From: Amycolatopsis rubida
GTDB taxonomy: Bacteria > Actinomycetota > Actinomycetes > Mycobacteriales > Pseudonocardiaceae
DNA: 64,000 bases
Direction of reading: 5' to 3'
Assembly: GCF_900115345.1 (NCBI RefSeq)
Contig: NZ_FOWC01000003.1
Coordinates: forward strand, 310,001 to 374,000
Below, one piece after another: positions 27,002 to 34,497 of the stretch. Below the pieces are notes generated by a model. It saw only the letters and a program-made list of their open reading frames with translations. It was not told the DNA's origin and searched no databases. The stretch's first letter is position 1. Every line of letters begins with the position of its first letter. The position numbers and the translations under genes are program-made.

Positions 27002-27949
27002 ATGCCCGGCAACAAGAACGAGAGCGACCTCGCCGCGGCGAACACTGGAAGGGTCCGGCGTCACCGTCCCCGAGGAAAGACAGCCGACCCGGTCGAACTG
27101 GCCTCGCGGCTGACCGAACGCGACCGGGACCTGTTGCACCTGCTCGGCGAGCACCGCGTGCTCACCAGCGCCCAGGTCGCGGATCTGCTGCCGTACCCGA
27201 GTCTCAATCGGGCGCAACGACGGCTGCTCAGCCTGTGGCACTGGCACGTGCTCGACCGGTTCCGTCTCCCTCGCGGCGACGGTGCCCTGACCGGATGGCG
27301 CTACACCCTCGGCGTCGCCGGCCACGGCGTCCTCGCCGCCGCGCGGGGCAAGACCCCGCCCCGCCCGAACACCGTCCGCGACCAAGTGCTGCGCCTAGCC
27401 ACCGACCCGCGTCTCGCTCACCTGCTGGGCATCAACGGCGTCCTCGCCGCCCTGACCGCGCACACCCGCCGCAGCGACGACGCCGAAGTCCGGCTGTGGC
27501 ACGGCGAACGCTCCGCCGCCGCCGACTGCGGCGGACTCGCGCGCCCCGACGCGCTCATCGTCTACCGCGAACACGGCGACCAGCTCGTCGGCTGCTACGA
27601 GCACGACACCGGCACCGAACCCCTCACCCGCGTCACCCAGAAACTCGACGGATACGCCGAACTCGCCCGCGCAGGCGGGCCACGACCAGCCCGCACAACC
27701 CAGCAACACTACGGCTTCTGGGTCCTGTTCGGCCTGCCCTCGCCCGCCCGCGAAGCCAACCTCCGCGACCGCCTCACCGCCGCCGACCCGACCGGCCCCG
27801 GCCTGGGCTTCGGCGACGTCGGCTGGCACATCGCCACCACCCACGCCGACGCACTGCACAACCCCGCCGGACCGGCCTGGCTGCCCCTCCACAGCGGACG
27901 ACGGCAACGCCTGGCCGATCTCGCGCGAACCCGAGATCCCGCGCGCTAG
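27002..27949 (+). CDS. Replication-relaxation family protein
   Basis: A 315-aa protein. An N-terminal winged helix, LTERDRDLLHLLGEHRVLTSAQVADLLPYPSLNRAQRRLLSLWHWHVLDRFRL at about 37-90, is the diagnostic segment of the replication-relaxation family. It is followed by GWRYTLGVAGHGVLAAARG and an alpha/beta region rich in acidic and His residues (VGCYEHDTGTEPLTRVTQKLDGYAEL), which resembles a nuclease-like fold. Family members are found beside T4CP genes of actinobacterial plasmids and ICEs and are thought to act in DNA processing, possibly in place of a classical relaxase. The ATG at 27002 follows GGAGG by about 10 nt. No other relaxase candidate is seen in the element. Confidence 0.8.
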   Translation: MPGNKNESDLAAANTGRVRRHRPRGKTADPVELASRLTERDRDLLHLLGEHRVLTSAQVADLLPYPSLNRAQRRLLSLWHWHVLDRFRLPRGDGALTGWRYTLGVAGHGVLAAARGKTPPRPNTVRDQVLRLATDPRLAHLLGINGVLAALTAHTRRSDDAEVRLWHGERSAAADCGGLARPDALIVYREHGDQLVGCYEHDTGTEPLTRVTQKLDGYAELARAGGPRPARTTQQHYGFWVLFGLPSPAREANLRDRLTAADPTGPGLGFGDVGWHIATTHADALHNPAGPAWLPLHSGRRQRLADLARTRDPAR

Positions 27950-27991
27950 CACCCCTCGCCGCCCATCCCCGCTGAGGAAGAGAGGAATCCG

Positions 27992-28972
27992 GTGAAAGCG
28001 ACCGTCAAACTCGCGATCACCGCGGGATGCGTGACCCTCGCGCCGGTCCTGGTCCTCTCCGCCAGCCTCGGCGCGGTCCTCGGCACGGACGGCACCAGCG
28101 GCGACGGCGGTGCAAGCGGCGCGCTCGCCTGCACCGCCACCGGTGCCCCGACCGGAACCGTGGCCGGATACGACACCGACCAGATCGCCAACGCCGCAAC
28201 GATCGTCGCCGTCGGCAGACAACAAGGCGTGCCCGAATACGGCCAGGTGATCGCGATCGCGACCGCGATCACCGAATCCCGGCTCCGCAACCTCGACTAC
28301 GGAGACCGCGACTCGCTCGGCCTGTTCCAGCAACGACCCTCGATGGGATGGGGAACCCGCGCACAGATCCTCGACCCCGCCTACGCCGCCACCCAGTTTT
28401 ACCGGCACCTGCTCGCGTTGCCGAACTGGCAGCAGACGGGGCTCGCCCCGGCCGCCCAAGCCGTGCAACGCTCCGGGTTCCCCGAGCGATACGCCCAGCA
28501 CGAGCAAGAAGCCAGGCAGATAGCCGCCGCGCTCACCGGAGTGTCCTGCACCCCGGCCACGCCGCCCTCTGCCACGGCCGGCTGGGTCGTTCCGACCCGC
28601 GGGCGGTGCAGCTCGGGCTTCGGCCCGCGAGGCGGGGAATTCCACCGAGGACAGGACATCGCGGCACCCGTCGGCACCCCGATCGTCGCCGCCAGCACCG
28701 GCCGGGTCGTCTCCTCCGGCCCGGCCAACGGCTACGGCCTGTGGGTCCGGATCCAACACGCCGGCGGCGTGATCACCACCTACGGGCACAACAACCGCAA
28801 CCTCGTCGCCGTCGGCCAGACCGTCCAAGCCGGACAACCGATCGCCGAAGTCGGCAACCGCGGCGAATCCACCGGCCCGCACCTGCACTTCCAAGTCGAG
28901 CCCGGCGGCCAGCCCACTGACCCGGTCGCTTTTTACCGGCAGCAGCACGCGCCTCCGCTGTGCGGCCCGTAG
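27992..28972 (+). CDS. Wall hydrolase: lytic-transglycosylase-like plus M23 peptidase
   Basis: A 326-aa secreted protein starting at GTG. A signal or anchor helix, KLAITAGCVTLAPVLVLSASLGAVLG, is followed by a lysozyme-like domain: IATAITESRLRNLDYGDRDSLGLFQQRPSMGWG (catalytic Glu in TESRL), then AYAATQFYRHL. The C-terminal LytM/M23 domain has HRGQD near 217-221 and HLHF near 296-299, the zinc ligands, with the glycine-rich GFGPRGG before them. Two-domain hydrolases of this kind (VirB1-like) open peptidoglycan for the T4SS channel. It is the last gene of the transfer operon, 42 bp after the replication-relaxation gene, and converges with the regulatory block. Confidence 0.88.
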   Translation: MKATVKLAITAGCVTLAPVLVLSASLGAVLGTDGTSGDGGASGALACTATGAPTGTVAGYDTDQIANAATIVAVGRQQGVPEYGQVIAIATAITESRLRNLDYGDRDSLGLFQQRPSMGWGTRAQILDPAYAATQFYRHLLALPNWQQTGLAPAAQAVQRSGFPERYAQHEQEARQIAAALTGVSCTPATPPSATAGWVVPTRGRCSSGFGPRGGEFHRGQDIAAPVGTPIVAASTGRVVSSGPANGYGLWVRIQHAGGVITTYGHNNRNLVAVGQTVQAGQPIAEVGNRGESTGPHLHFQVEPGGQPTDPVAFYRQQHAPPLCGP

Positions 28973-28980
28973 CGTCGCCG

Positions 28981-29118
28981 CTAGCCGGTGACGTCCAACG
29001 GACACAGGCGGTCCCGATGCACCAAACGCGGAGACGACTGGTCATGTTCGCCGTCGACCAAGATCTCGGCTCCGACAACAGGCAGCCGCCCGTCAGCCAA
29101 CCTGATGATCTCTGACAC
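28981..29118 (-). CDS. Very small hypothetical protein (45 aa)
   Basis: A GTG start gives MSEIIRLADGRLPVVGAEILVDGEHDQSSPRLVHRDRLCPL. The reading frame stays open upstream, so the true start is uncertain. The pattern RLxDGRLPVVGAEILVDGE with a closing RDRLC is strand-forming and not the usual noise of an out-of-frame stretch, so I think it is a real peptide. No family is recognised. It lies 9 bp from the convergent M23 gene and 150 bp after the regulator gene on the same strand. Confidence 0.35.
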   Translation of the reverse strand: MSEIIRLADGRLPVVGAEILVDGEHDQSSPRLVHRDRLCPLDVTG

Positions 29119-29267
29119 CCGAATCTGACCACCGCGAGGAAGCGGCGTCCTCAGACCAGGATCGTCGTACCGCCAACATGATTGACGCCGCCGCTGACAT
29201 ACCAGTCGCCGGGCGCACCCCGTCACGCAACGTGGTGGGATGCATTCCGGCATCTGCACTCAAGAGA

Positions 29268-30149
29268 TCATGCCCGGTAGTTGCCGGGCCTGGTGCGGTG
29301 CCCGTTAGGCATCGCCAAGTGAAGCTGGTTGATACGGCGGATGATGAGATTTGCAGAGTCCTCGGCGGTGCGGGCCACCTTGCCGAGCTGACTGTCGGCA
29401 TCGGCATAGAAACCGTCTTCGTCGAGCGCGAACGAGCCGCTGTATCCGTGGGATCGATGGACAATCAGATGCTCGGCGTTGCGGATTCGGAAGGTCGTGA
29501 ACGCACCCGTGTGTCCTAAGTGGGCATTGGCGTCCGCGGGCACGATCCGAACGGTGATGTCGCGGGATTGTCGTTGGAGTTTGATCAAGTGGTGGAGTTG
29601 CCTCATGACGACGTCGACGTCCGGGTCGCCAACGTGGCACGCGAGCGCGTATTCGCCGACATAGGCGCTGACGCGGATTTTCTTCAGGTATTCGGTGGTT
29701 TCATCGAAACGTGCATGCAGATCGGAGTCCGTCGCTCGTTCCGGCAGGACGTGCTTGGCGACGGCACAGGAGTAACTCGGTGTTTGCAGAATGTCCGGCA
29801 TGAGCGTCGGGTGCCAGTCCACGATCTCTGCAGCCGCCCGCGCACACACGGCTGCGGTCGCGACGTGGTACGGCTGGCTGCGGCGGCCGAGAAGAATCGA
29901 GTCCGTGTCGGCGAGCCGCGCCAGTTCCAGGATCCTGTCCTTGCGCTCGCCGACGATGCCGAGCGCGCCCACAATGCAGGCGACATCGACCAGCGGCGGG
30001 GTGCGCTCTCCGCGTTCCCAGTTGTGCAGCAACGCTGGATTCACGCCGATTCTGCGGGCCAGTTCTCTGCCTCTCCACTTGTTGCCGCGAGCCGCCCGCA
30101 GTTCGAGGCCGAGCAGAACAGTCCGGATGAGAGGGCGGATCGACTTCAC
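29268..30149 (-). CDS. HTH regulator with DUF5753 domain (Scr1 type), copy 1
   Basis: A 293-aa protein. The N-terminal XRE helix-turn-helix reads GRELARRIGVNPALLHNWERGERTPPLVDVACIVGALGI at about 28-65. The DUF5753 region follows, with YHVATAAVCARAAAEIVDWHPTLMPDILQTPSYSCAVA, YVGEYAL and ITVRIVPADANAHLGHTGAFTTFRI, standard signatures of this large actinomycete family. Members regulate development or neighbouring genes and are usually paired with a small DUF397 protein. No DUF397 gene is seen here. The next gene upstream is a second member of the same family. Its targets are probably the transfer or accessory genes of the element. Confidence 0.88.
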   Translation of the reverse strand: MKSIRPLIRTVLLGLELRAARGNKWRGRELARRIGVNPALLHNWERGERTPPLVDVACIVGALGIVGERKDRILELARLADTDSILLGRRSQPYHVATAAVCARAAAEIVDWHPTLMPDILQTPSYSCAVAKHVLPERATDSDLHARFDETTEYLKKIRVSAYVGEYALACHVGDPDVDVVMRQLHHLIKLQRQSRDITVRIVPADANAHLGHTGAFTTFRIRNAEHLIVHRSHGYSGSFALDEDGFYADADSQLGKVARTAEDSANLIIRRINQLHLAMPNGHRTRPGNYRA

Positions 30150-30246
30150 TCGTCGCCCTCGCGCGTGGCCGACGAACAGCCGGTGCTCGTCCGCAACGGA
30201 GAAGCTGCCCCATTCGCGCCCGTGTGAGCCGGACGCAACAGCCGCA

Positions 30247-31179
30247 TCACCGCCGAGTCCATTCGGCGAGAGAGGAGGCGAGTGGCGGTCCGTCCCTGTC
30301 TTCGAGTTGGTTGAGGGCGTGCTTCGCAGCGAAGCTCAGCAGCGCCTTCGTCGATTCCTCCTTACTGAGGGCTTTGTTGGCGAGCTGGTCCGCAGCACGG
30401 CTGTAGTGGCGGTCTTGGTCGTCCACGAATGTTCCGGATTCGACATGGCCGAGGTAGACGATGGCGCGCTTTTCCATGCTGTAGATCGCCCAAGGGCTGG
30501 CCAGCCCGGGGTGCAGGGTGATCTTGCTGAAGGGCACAACCCGGACGGTGACCTGCTCGTCTGCGCTCGTGTTGAGCTGCGCGAGGCTGCGCAGCTGCGA
30601 GCACATGGCCTGGTCCGAGGCGGCCCTGCTGGTGAGGGCGGTTTCGCCGAGGTAAGCGGTGATCGGCAATGGTTGTTCCCGGAGATGACGCCTGTCGGTC
30701 TGCAGATCGGCGAGCCGGGCTGCGCGCTCCGGGGCGTGCCCGACGGCGAGGAGGGTTTCCCGGGCGTAGTCCTCCTCCCACAGAAGCTCGGGAACGAGAA
30801 GGGGCTCCCAGACCGTTACCTGTGCGGCTTGGGCTTCGCAGTCGATAAGAGTCGCCAAGTAGTGAGGAACATCCTGGCGACCGGTGACGACGACGCCCGG
30901 AGTGGTGACGGCCGCGAGATTACGGATTCGCGTCTTGTCTTCGCCCACGACGTTGAGGGCACCGAGGACGCCGGCCACGTCTTCGGACAGCGGTGTCCGG
31001 GAGCCGAGCTCCCAATTCGACACAATCGCCGGGTGCTTGTCGATCGCGCGACCCACCTCGCGCAAGCCGGACCCGTTCTTGACGCGGGTGGTGCGCAGGA
31101 CCGCGCCGAGCACGGTCGTGAAGGGCTGTGCTGCACCGCCTTCGCCGTTGGGCTCATTTTCGTACTTGGTCTCGTCCAT
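30247..31179 (-). CDS. HTH regulator with DUF5753 domain (Scr1 type), copy 2
   Basis: 310 aa from ATG 31179 (MDETKYENEPNGEGG). The helix-turn-helix is GSGLREVGRAIDKHPAIVSNWELGSRTPLSEDVAGVLGALNVV at about 42-85. The DUF5753 core includes PHYLATLIDCEAQAAQVTVWEPLLVPELLWEEDYAR, ITAYLGETALTSRAA, VTVRVVPFSKITLHPGLASPWAIY and YLGHVESGTFVDD. It is homologous to the neighbouring copy but clearly diverged, so it is an old pair rather than a recent duplication. Upstream lies an unusually AT-rich patch likely to be its promoter. It is about 100 bp ahead of copy 1 on the same strand, and the two may be cotranscribed. Confidence 0.88.
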   Translation of the reverse strand: MDETKYENEPNGEGGAAQPFTTVLGAVLRTTRVKNGSGLREVGRAIDKHPAIVSNWELGSRTPLSEDVAGVLGALNVVGEDKTRIRNLAAVTTPGVVVTGRQDVPHYLATLIDCEAQAAQVTVWEPLLVPELLWEEDYARETLLAVGHAPERAARLADLQTDRRHLREQPLPITAYLGETALTSRAASDQAMCSQLRSLAQLNTSADEQVTVRVVPFSKITLHPGLASPWAIYSMEKRAIVYLGHVESGTFVDDQDRHYSRAADQLANKALSKEESTKALLSFAAKHALNQLEDRDGPPLASSLAEWTRR

Positions 31180-31280
31180 GCCTTGCCTCTGAGGTTCAGA
31201 AATTCCTTTTTGATCAGTCTTCCATTGGAATCTTCGATGGCTCCCGGCCGACTCCAGTGCTGGCTGAACGCCAAATTCTG

Positions 31281-31312
31281 CAGCTAGATTAAATTTGAAA
31301 TAACTAAGATCC
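31281..31312 (-). promoter_or_regulatory. AT-rich promoter candidate for the DUF5753 regulator pair
   Basis: The 32-bp patch contains TTAAATTTGAAATAACTAAG and is mostly A/T in DNA of about 65-70% GC. It lies about 100 bp upstream of the start at 31179. On the minus strand TAATCT could serve as a -10 box. No exact -35 match is clear. Confidence 0.3.
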
Positions 31313-31399
31313 TTGCGCCTGTTGGGGTGCAGCCGAGAGAAGTCCGGATGACGTCGAATCCCAGCCACGACGCACGCCCCGCAGCCAGGACGCCGTGAA

Positions 31400-31681
31400 T
31401 CAGCTGTGGTTCGCGTCGGCCGTCTCTCGTGTCATGGCATCCTGCGGATCTGGTCGCCCGATCATCGCGGATGCCACCGTCCGGTCGTGTCTGTCGCGAA
31501 GGTCGACCCGGGTGGAGGTCGGCGTGGCGTAGGCGAGTGCGTACAGAGGAAGAGCGTGGCCCATCAGCCGGTGGTCGGCGCTGTGCCGCACGGTGACGCC
31601 GCCGTACGAGGCGGACCAGGTGGTGGCGGTGGTGCCGTCGGTGGTCTCGGTGACAGGTGTTCCTGTGATCGTGGTCGACAT
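31400..31681 (-). CDS. Small hypothetical protein (93 aa)
   Basis: Begins MSTTITGTPVTETTDGTTATTWSASYGGVTVRHSADHRLMG and ends DANHS. The Thr-rich N-terminus leads into a predicted beta strand/loop region (WSASYGGVTVRHSADHRL, STRVDLRDRHDRTVASAMIG). Codon use matches the neighbouring genes. No family is recognised and no signal peptide or membrane segment is present. It is the last gene of a leftward run of small accessory genes. The 171 bp between it and the upstream gene could encode a further short peptide, but this is not convincing. Confidence 0.5.
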   Translation of the reverse strand: MSTTITGTPVTETTDGTTATTWSASYGGVTVRHSADHRLMGHALPLYALAYATPTSTRVDLRDRHDRTVASAMIGRPDPQDAMTRETADANHS

Positions 31682-31852
31682 CGAAGGTCACTGTTTCTCG
31701 CGGTGCCGGGAGTCAGCAGGGACGAGATCTCGGCGGCGTTCTGGCCGCCGTGCGGGCGGATTCTCACGTCGTTCTTGATCAGGAGTCGGATCGGTGAACG
31801 GCACGCCGGCCTCCATTGGGCCAGCATCAGCGCGTTGCGAGACCGTTTGACC

Positions 31853-32374
31853 TCAACAGCGGCCATTTGGGCCGCCTCCCCGGTTGGCGCCCAGCCGCCA
31901 CGACTGAGGTCGGGGTCTCGTCGCGGCGACTGGGTTGTCCTTGAGCAGCGCGAGCAGTTTCGTGTACGCCGCAGCGGTCTCTCGACCGCGGACCTCGTCG
32001 GAAATGTCGGTGCGGCCTGCTACACCCACGAGCAGAATCAGTTGCGCCCGAGCGGCCGGGTCGCGCAGACCGTTCGCAGCCGCGACCACTAGCTCGTATC
32101 GCTCGCGTTCCTCGGCGTCCCGGGCTGCGCGATCCGCGTAGCCGCCCGTGCTCGCGGTCCCCCGGCGCGGCGGACGGAGCCGTCCGGTCGTTCGCTGGGG
32201 CCGGGGGACCCTGCCGCCACCCGGCGCGGCGGCAGGGTGTGGAGCGCCGCCGAGTCGGCGCTCGTCTGCGTTCGCATCCGGCGATGCAGCCGGGGCGGTA
32301 CGGCTGCGATGCGGGTTCGCCGGGTCGGGTGCGTCGCGCAGAGGGTGGGTGGGGTCGATGCCGCGCCCGGTCAT
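31853..32374 (-). CDS. Hypothetical protein with helical C-terminus (173 aa)
   Basis: The start MTGRGIDPTHPLRDAPDP at 32374 overlaps the previous stop (TGATG), showing translational coupling. The N-terminal 90 residues are Pro/Arg/Gly-rich and probably disordered. The C-terminal part, RDAEERERYELVVAAANGLRDPAARAQLILLVGVAGRTDISDEVRGRETAAAYTKLLALLKDN, forms a compact helical domain. No known family is evident. Because it is coupled to a zinc-ribbon protein and a membrane protein, a role in a small membrane-associated accessory complex is conceivable, but that is inference. Confidence 0.6.
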   Translation of the reverse strand: MTGRGIDPTHPLRDAPDPANPHRSRTAPAASPDANADERRLGGAPHPAAAPGGGRVPRPQRTTGRLRPPRRGTASTGGYADRAARDAEERERYELVVAAANGLRDPAARAQLILLVGVAGRTDISDEVRGRETAAAYTKLLALLKDNPVAATRPRPQSWRLGANRGGGPNGRC

Positions 32375-32853
32375 CACGCCCCACCAAGGGTTTCGTTGTC
32401 GCGGCCGGCGGTCCAGTGGAGACGGATTGTGGCCCCGCAGTCGCGGCATTCTGTTTCGTTCGACTGGTTCAATTCCTGGCAATGTATGCATCTGACCTGT
32501 GACGGAAAGTCCTGGATGAGCTGCTCCGGGATCCGGCCCTTCGGGTAGTGGCGATCCACGTAACGGGCGGCCGCTTCCAACGCTGCCTCAGGGACGGGCT
32601 CCCCTCGCCTACGTCGGGTACGCATCAGTGCAAGGTCGACTTCGTCCTCGTCGAGAGCCGCGGTTTCGTCCATCGCAGCCACTCCGGGCCCGAACTGATC
32701 ACGAGCGAGGCTTGTCACCGCATCCACGTCGGCCATGATCATCATCCGTTCACTATCCGCGCCGAGGCTGGCCAATTCCACGAGTGCCGGACTTCCGGCG
32801 GACGCGTCCAGCCCGGTTCCAGCGTGGTTCGGTTGAATCCCGTCCGGAATCAC
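32374..32853 (-). CDS. Zinc-ribbon protein (159 aa)
   Basis: The GTG start at 32853 overlaps the preceding stop by 4 bp (GTGA). The N-terminal part is acidic (MDETAALDEDEVDLALMRTRRRR). The C-terminal region has CIHCQELNQSNETECRDCG, a C-x2-C-x10-C-x2-C zinc ribbon, preceded by YVDRHYPKGRIPEQLIQDFP. Zinc ribbons of this spacing occur in nucleic-acid-binding or assembly proteins, but no specific family is recognised. It is the middle gene of a coupled three-gene set. An internal start at 32736 (MADVDAV) is possible but has a poorer ribosome binding site. Confidence 0.6.
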   Translation of the reverse strand: MIPDGIQPNHAGTGLDASAGSPALVELASLGADSERMMIMADVDAVTSLARDQFGPGVAAMDETAALDEDEVDLALMRTRRRRGEPVPEAALEAAARYVDRHYPKGRIPEQLIQDFPSQVRCIHCQELNQSNETECRDCGATIRLHWTAGRDNETLGGA

Positions 32854-33242
32854 GCGCGTTTTCCCTTGTATGTCAAGCGGTCCTGGGCGTCCAGGTCACG
32901 ACCCGGCCATTGCGGAGTCACCGGCCCGGTAATGCGATGGCGCGCAGCATCCCGACCGGGCCGTTCCGATGTTTCGCCGATCGTCCGGTTGTGCACCGCA
33001 AGAGGTCTTTCCGGTTCATCTGATCGTTTGGATTGGACGGCGGTGTCCGCGATCACCTCTTGCCACAAGGCATACGTCTCGTCACGCCAGCGCTGGGCAT
33101 CGTCACGCAACGCGTGAATCCGCTGGACTGTGCGGCGCATGATCCACGCCGCCCCGCCGATGGATACCACGGTCGAGATGATGGGCAGCAACAAGATCGC
33201 CGCCGACACGGCGAGCGCATGGTAATCGACATCGTTAGTCAT
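32850..33242 (-). CDS. Small single-pass membrane protein (130 aa)
   Basis: Begins MTNDVDYHALAVSAAILLLPIISTVVSIGGAAWIMRRTVQRIHALRDDAQRW. Residues 10-35 form one transmembrane helix with an outward N-terminus and a basic cytoplasmic side (RRTVQR), followed by a helical then disordered tail. The stop overlaps the start of the zinc-ribbon gene. The layout of a membrane anchor plus cytoplasmic helix suggests an adaptor. No family is recognised. It begins the coupled leftward operon, with 150 bp upstream before the next leftward gene ends. Confidence 0.55.
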   Translation of the reverse strand: MTNDVDYHALAVSAAILLLPIISTVVSIGGAAWIMRRTVQRIHALRDDAQRWRDETYALWQEVIADTAVQSKRSDEPERPLAVHNRTIGETSERPGRDAARHRITGPVTPQWPGRDLDAQDRLTYKGKRA

Positions 33243-33393
33243 GACGGACTAGCTCCAACGGTCAGAGTCGGACCGAGGTCAAAATGGGGGTCACTGCGCG
33301 GCTTCGTTCCATGTGCGGATTCCCGGGCACGACGGACATCGACGTACCGGAGAAACCGGTTACCGGCGGCGAACTTCTCGACGCAAGCCATGG

Positions 33394-34260
33394 TCAAACC
33401 TCTTCCATGCTGTGCGGGGGCCGCACGGTGGGAGAAACTGCGGACCGCGCGGCCCCCTGCGGACGCGAACTGACGGCGAATTGGGAGAATTCATGCCGTG
33501 CGCTCGTCTGCGCCCGAAGAAACGCACGATGGCAAGGAGCGCTCTTGCCCGGCAGGCGATCAACCCTGCTTTCACCGCGCGCCACTGGCACCACACCTGC
33601 ACACCACGCGGTGCGCTGCCAGCGATGGTCATGACCGTTGCCGCGGAATTCACGCGGGTCGGCGACGGACCCGTTTCTGATGACAGAAGTTGCGTGTCCG
33701 TCGAACTCCGCCTGTTTTTCAATCAGACACTCGATTTTCGGCGAAGCCGATGCTGGTACGCGGCGAGGCCGGAGGAAACCGCACTCCGACCCTGCGCGCA
33801 AGACCTGACTGTTTCGTTCGGAGTCTGCGGCGTGCCGCCCCACAAGCGAGGAGCCGGCCAGGTGGCAGTGAATGCTCTCCGAAATCCTGCGCATGATGCC
33901 GGGCGCGCGGTGCCGCGCGGCCCCGTGCGCGGCAGAGGTCATCTGCAACCGCCGCCAGCTGCGCTGCTCGCAATCCCGTCGGGTCAGGCACCCGCGGCAC
34001 TGTGGAAATGGAGGGCAGATCATCGGTGCGGGAACCACAGATCGACCGCAAAGCGCGTGGAAGCCGAGTGCCTGGTCCGAAGAAATCGCCCTGCCCATAT
34101 CGTCGTCGTTGACCAGATGATCCAGCCCGTTGTCCTGGCAGGTCACCCAGATGGGACGTGCCGAAGGAGTACGAGCGCCCCGGCAATCCCAACGCTGCGC
34201 AGCGTCGCCTGAGCGAAGGCTGTCGGCCGAGTCGTTGAGTACGTGAGCCAATGCCTGCAT
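33394..34260 (-). CDS. Small Cys-containing actinobacterial protein with probable aberrant C-terminal extension
   Basis: The ATG at 34260 has an excellent AAGGAGG ribosome binding site about 6 nt upstream. The first 90 residues (MQALAHVLNDSADSL, PIWVTCQDNGLDHLVND, GFHALCGRSVVPAPMICPPFPQCRGC) match a small protein type widespread in actinomycete accessory regions, with HxLC-type loops and a closing CxxC. Such proteins are usually only about 100-120 aa. Here the frame continues for roughly 190 more residues of low-quality, Arg/Ser/Cys-rich sequence to 33394. The natural stop may have been lost, or the frame shifted after the CRGC motif. The function is unknown. Confidence 0.5.
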   Translation of the reverse strand: MQALAHVLNDSADSLRSGDAAQRWDCRGARTPSARPIWVTCQDNGLDHLVNDDDMGRAISSDQALGFHALCGRSVVPAPMICPPFPQCRGCLTRRDCEQRSWRRLQMTSAAHGAARHRAPGIMRRISESIHCHLAGSSLVGRHAADSERNSQVLRAGSECGFLRPRRVPASASPKIECLIEKQAEFDGHATSVIRNGSVADPREFRGNGHDHRWQRTAWCAGVVPVARGESRVDRLPGKSAPCHRAFLRAQTSARHEFSQFAVSSRPQGAARSAVSPTVRPPHSMEEV

Positions 34261-34333
34261 GCCAGCCTCCTTCCGGACGTCCGGGTCGCGTTCGTGCTGG
34301 TAATGACCATCGGATGAAGCTGGGGCGCATGTG

Positions 34334-34434
34334 GAGGCCAAACTGGGGCCATTTGCGGCTGGTCTGAGGCCAAGTCGGGCCCTCCGGCCGCTCCGGGCCA
34401 AACGGAGGCCACTTGCGGCCGATTCGGGGCCACT
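34334..34434. repeat. GGCCA iteron-like block, two copies of a 41-bp unit at 60-bp period
   Basis: Copy 1 is 34334-34374 and copy 2 is 34394-34434. Each contains three GGCCA pentamers with the same internal spacing (starts at 34336, 34347, 34368 and 34396, 34407, 34428: 11 then 21 bp). Shared cores are GGCCAAAC, GGCCA-T/C-TTGCGGC and GGGGCCA. The block lies between two divergent genes, 64 bp before the HTH/TPR regulator start and 74 bp from the leftward start. It looks like a multi-site operator or a plasmid-type iteron. Confidence 0.65.
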
Positions 34435-34497
34435 GGCGCTCGACGCGCGCGCGAGCGATGGTTGCTAGCTACGGTGGATGGAGAGGAGGCACACGGG

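Noticed and set aside
31564..31866. 100-codon minus-strand frame between the 93-aa and 173-aa genes
   Set aside because: Its start overlaps the upstream stop, but its second half is proline-rich noise overlapping a better gene. It remains a weak possibility only.
34334..34434. CRISPR array
   Set aside because: The repeats are short pentamers in two phased units without unique spacers, and no cas genes are present.
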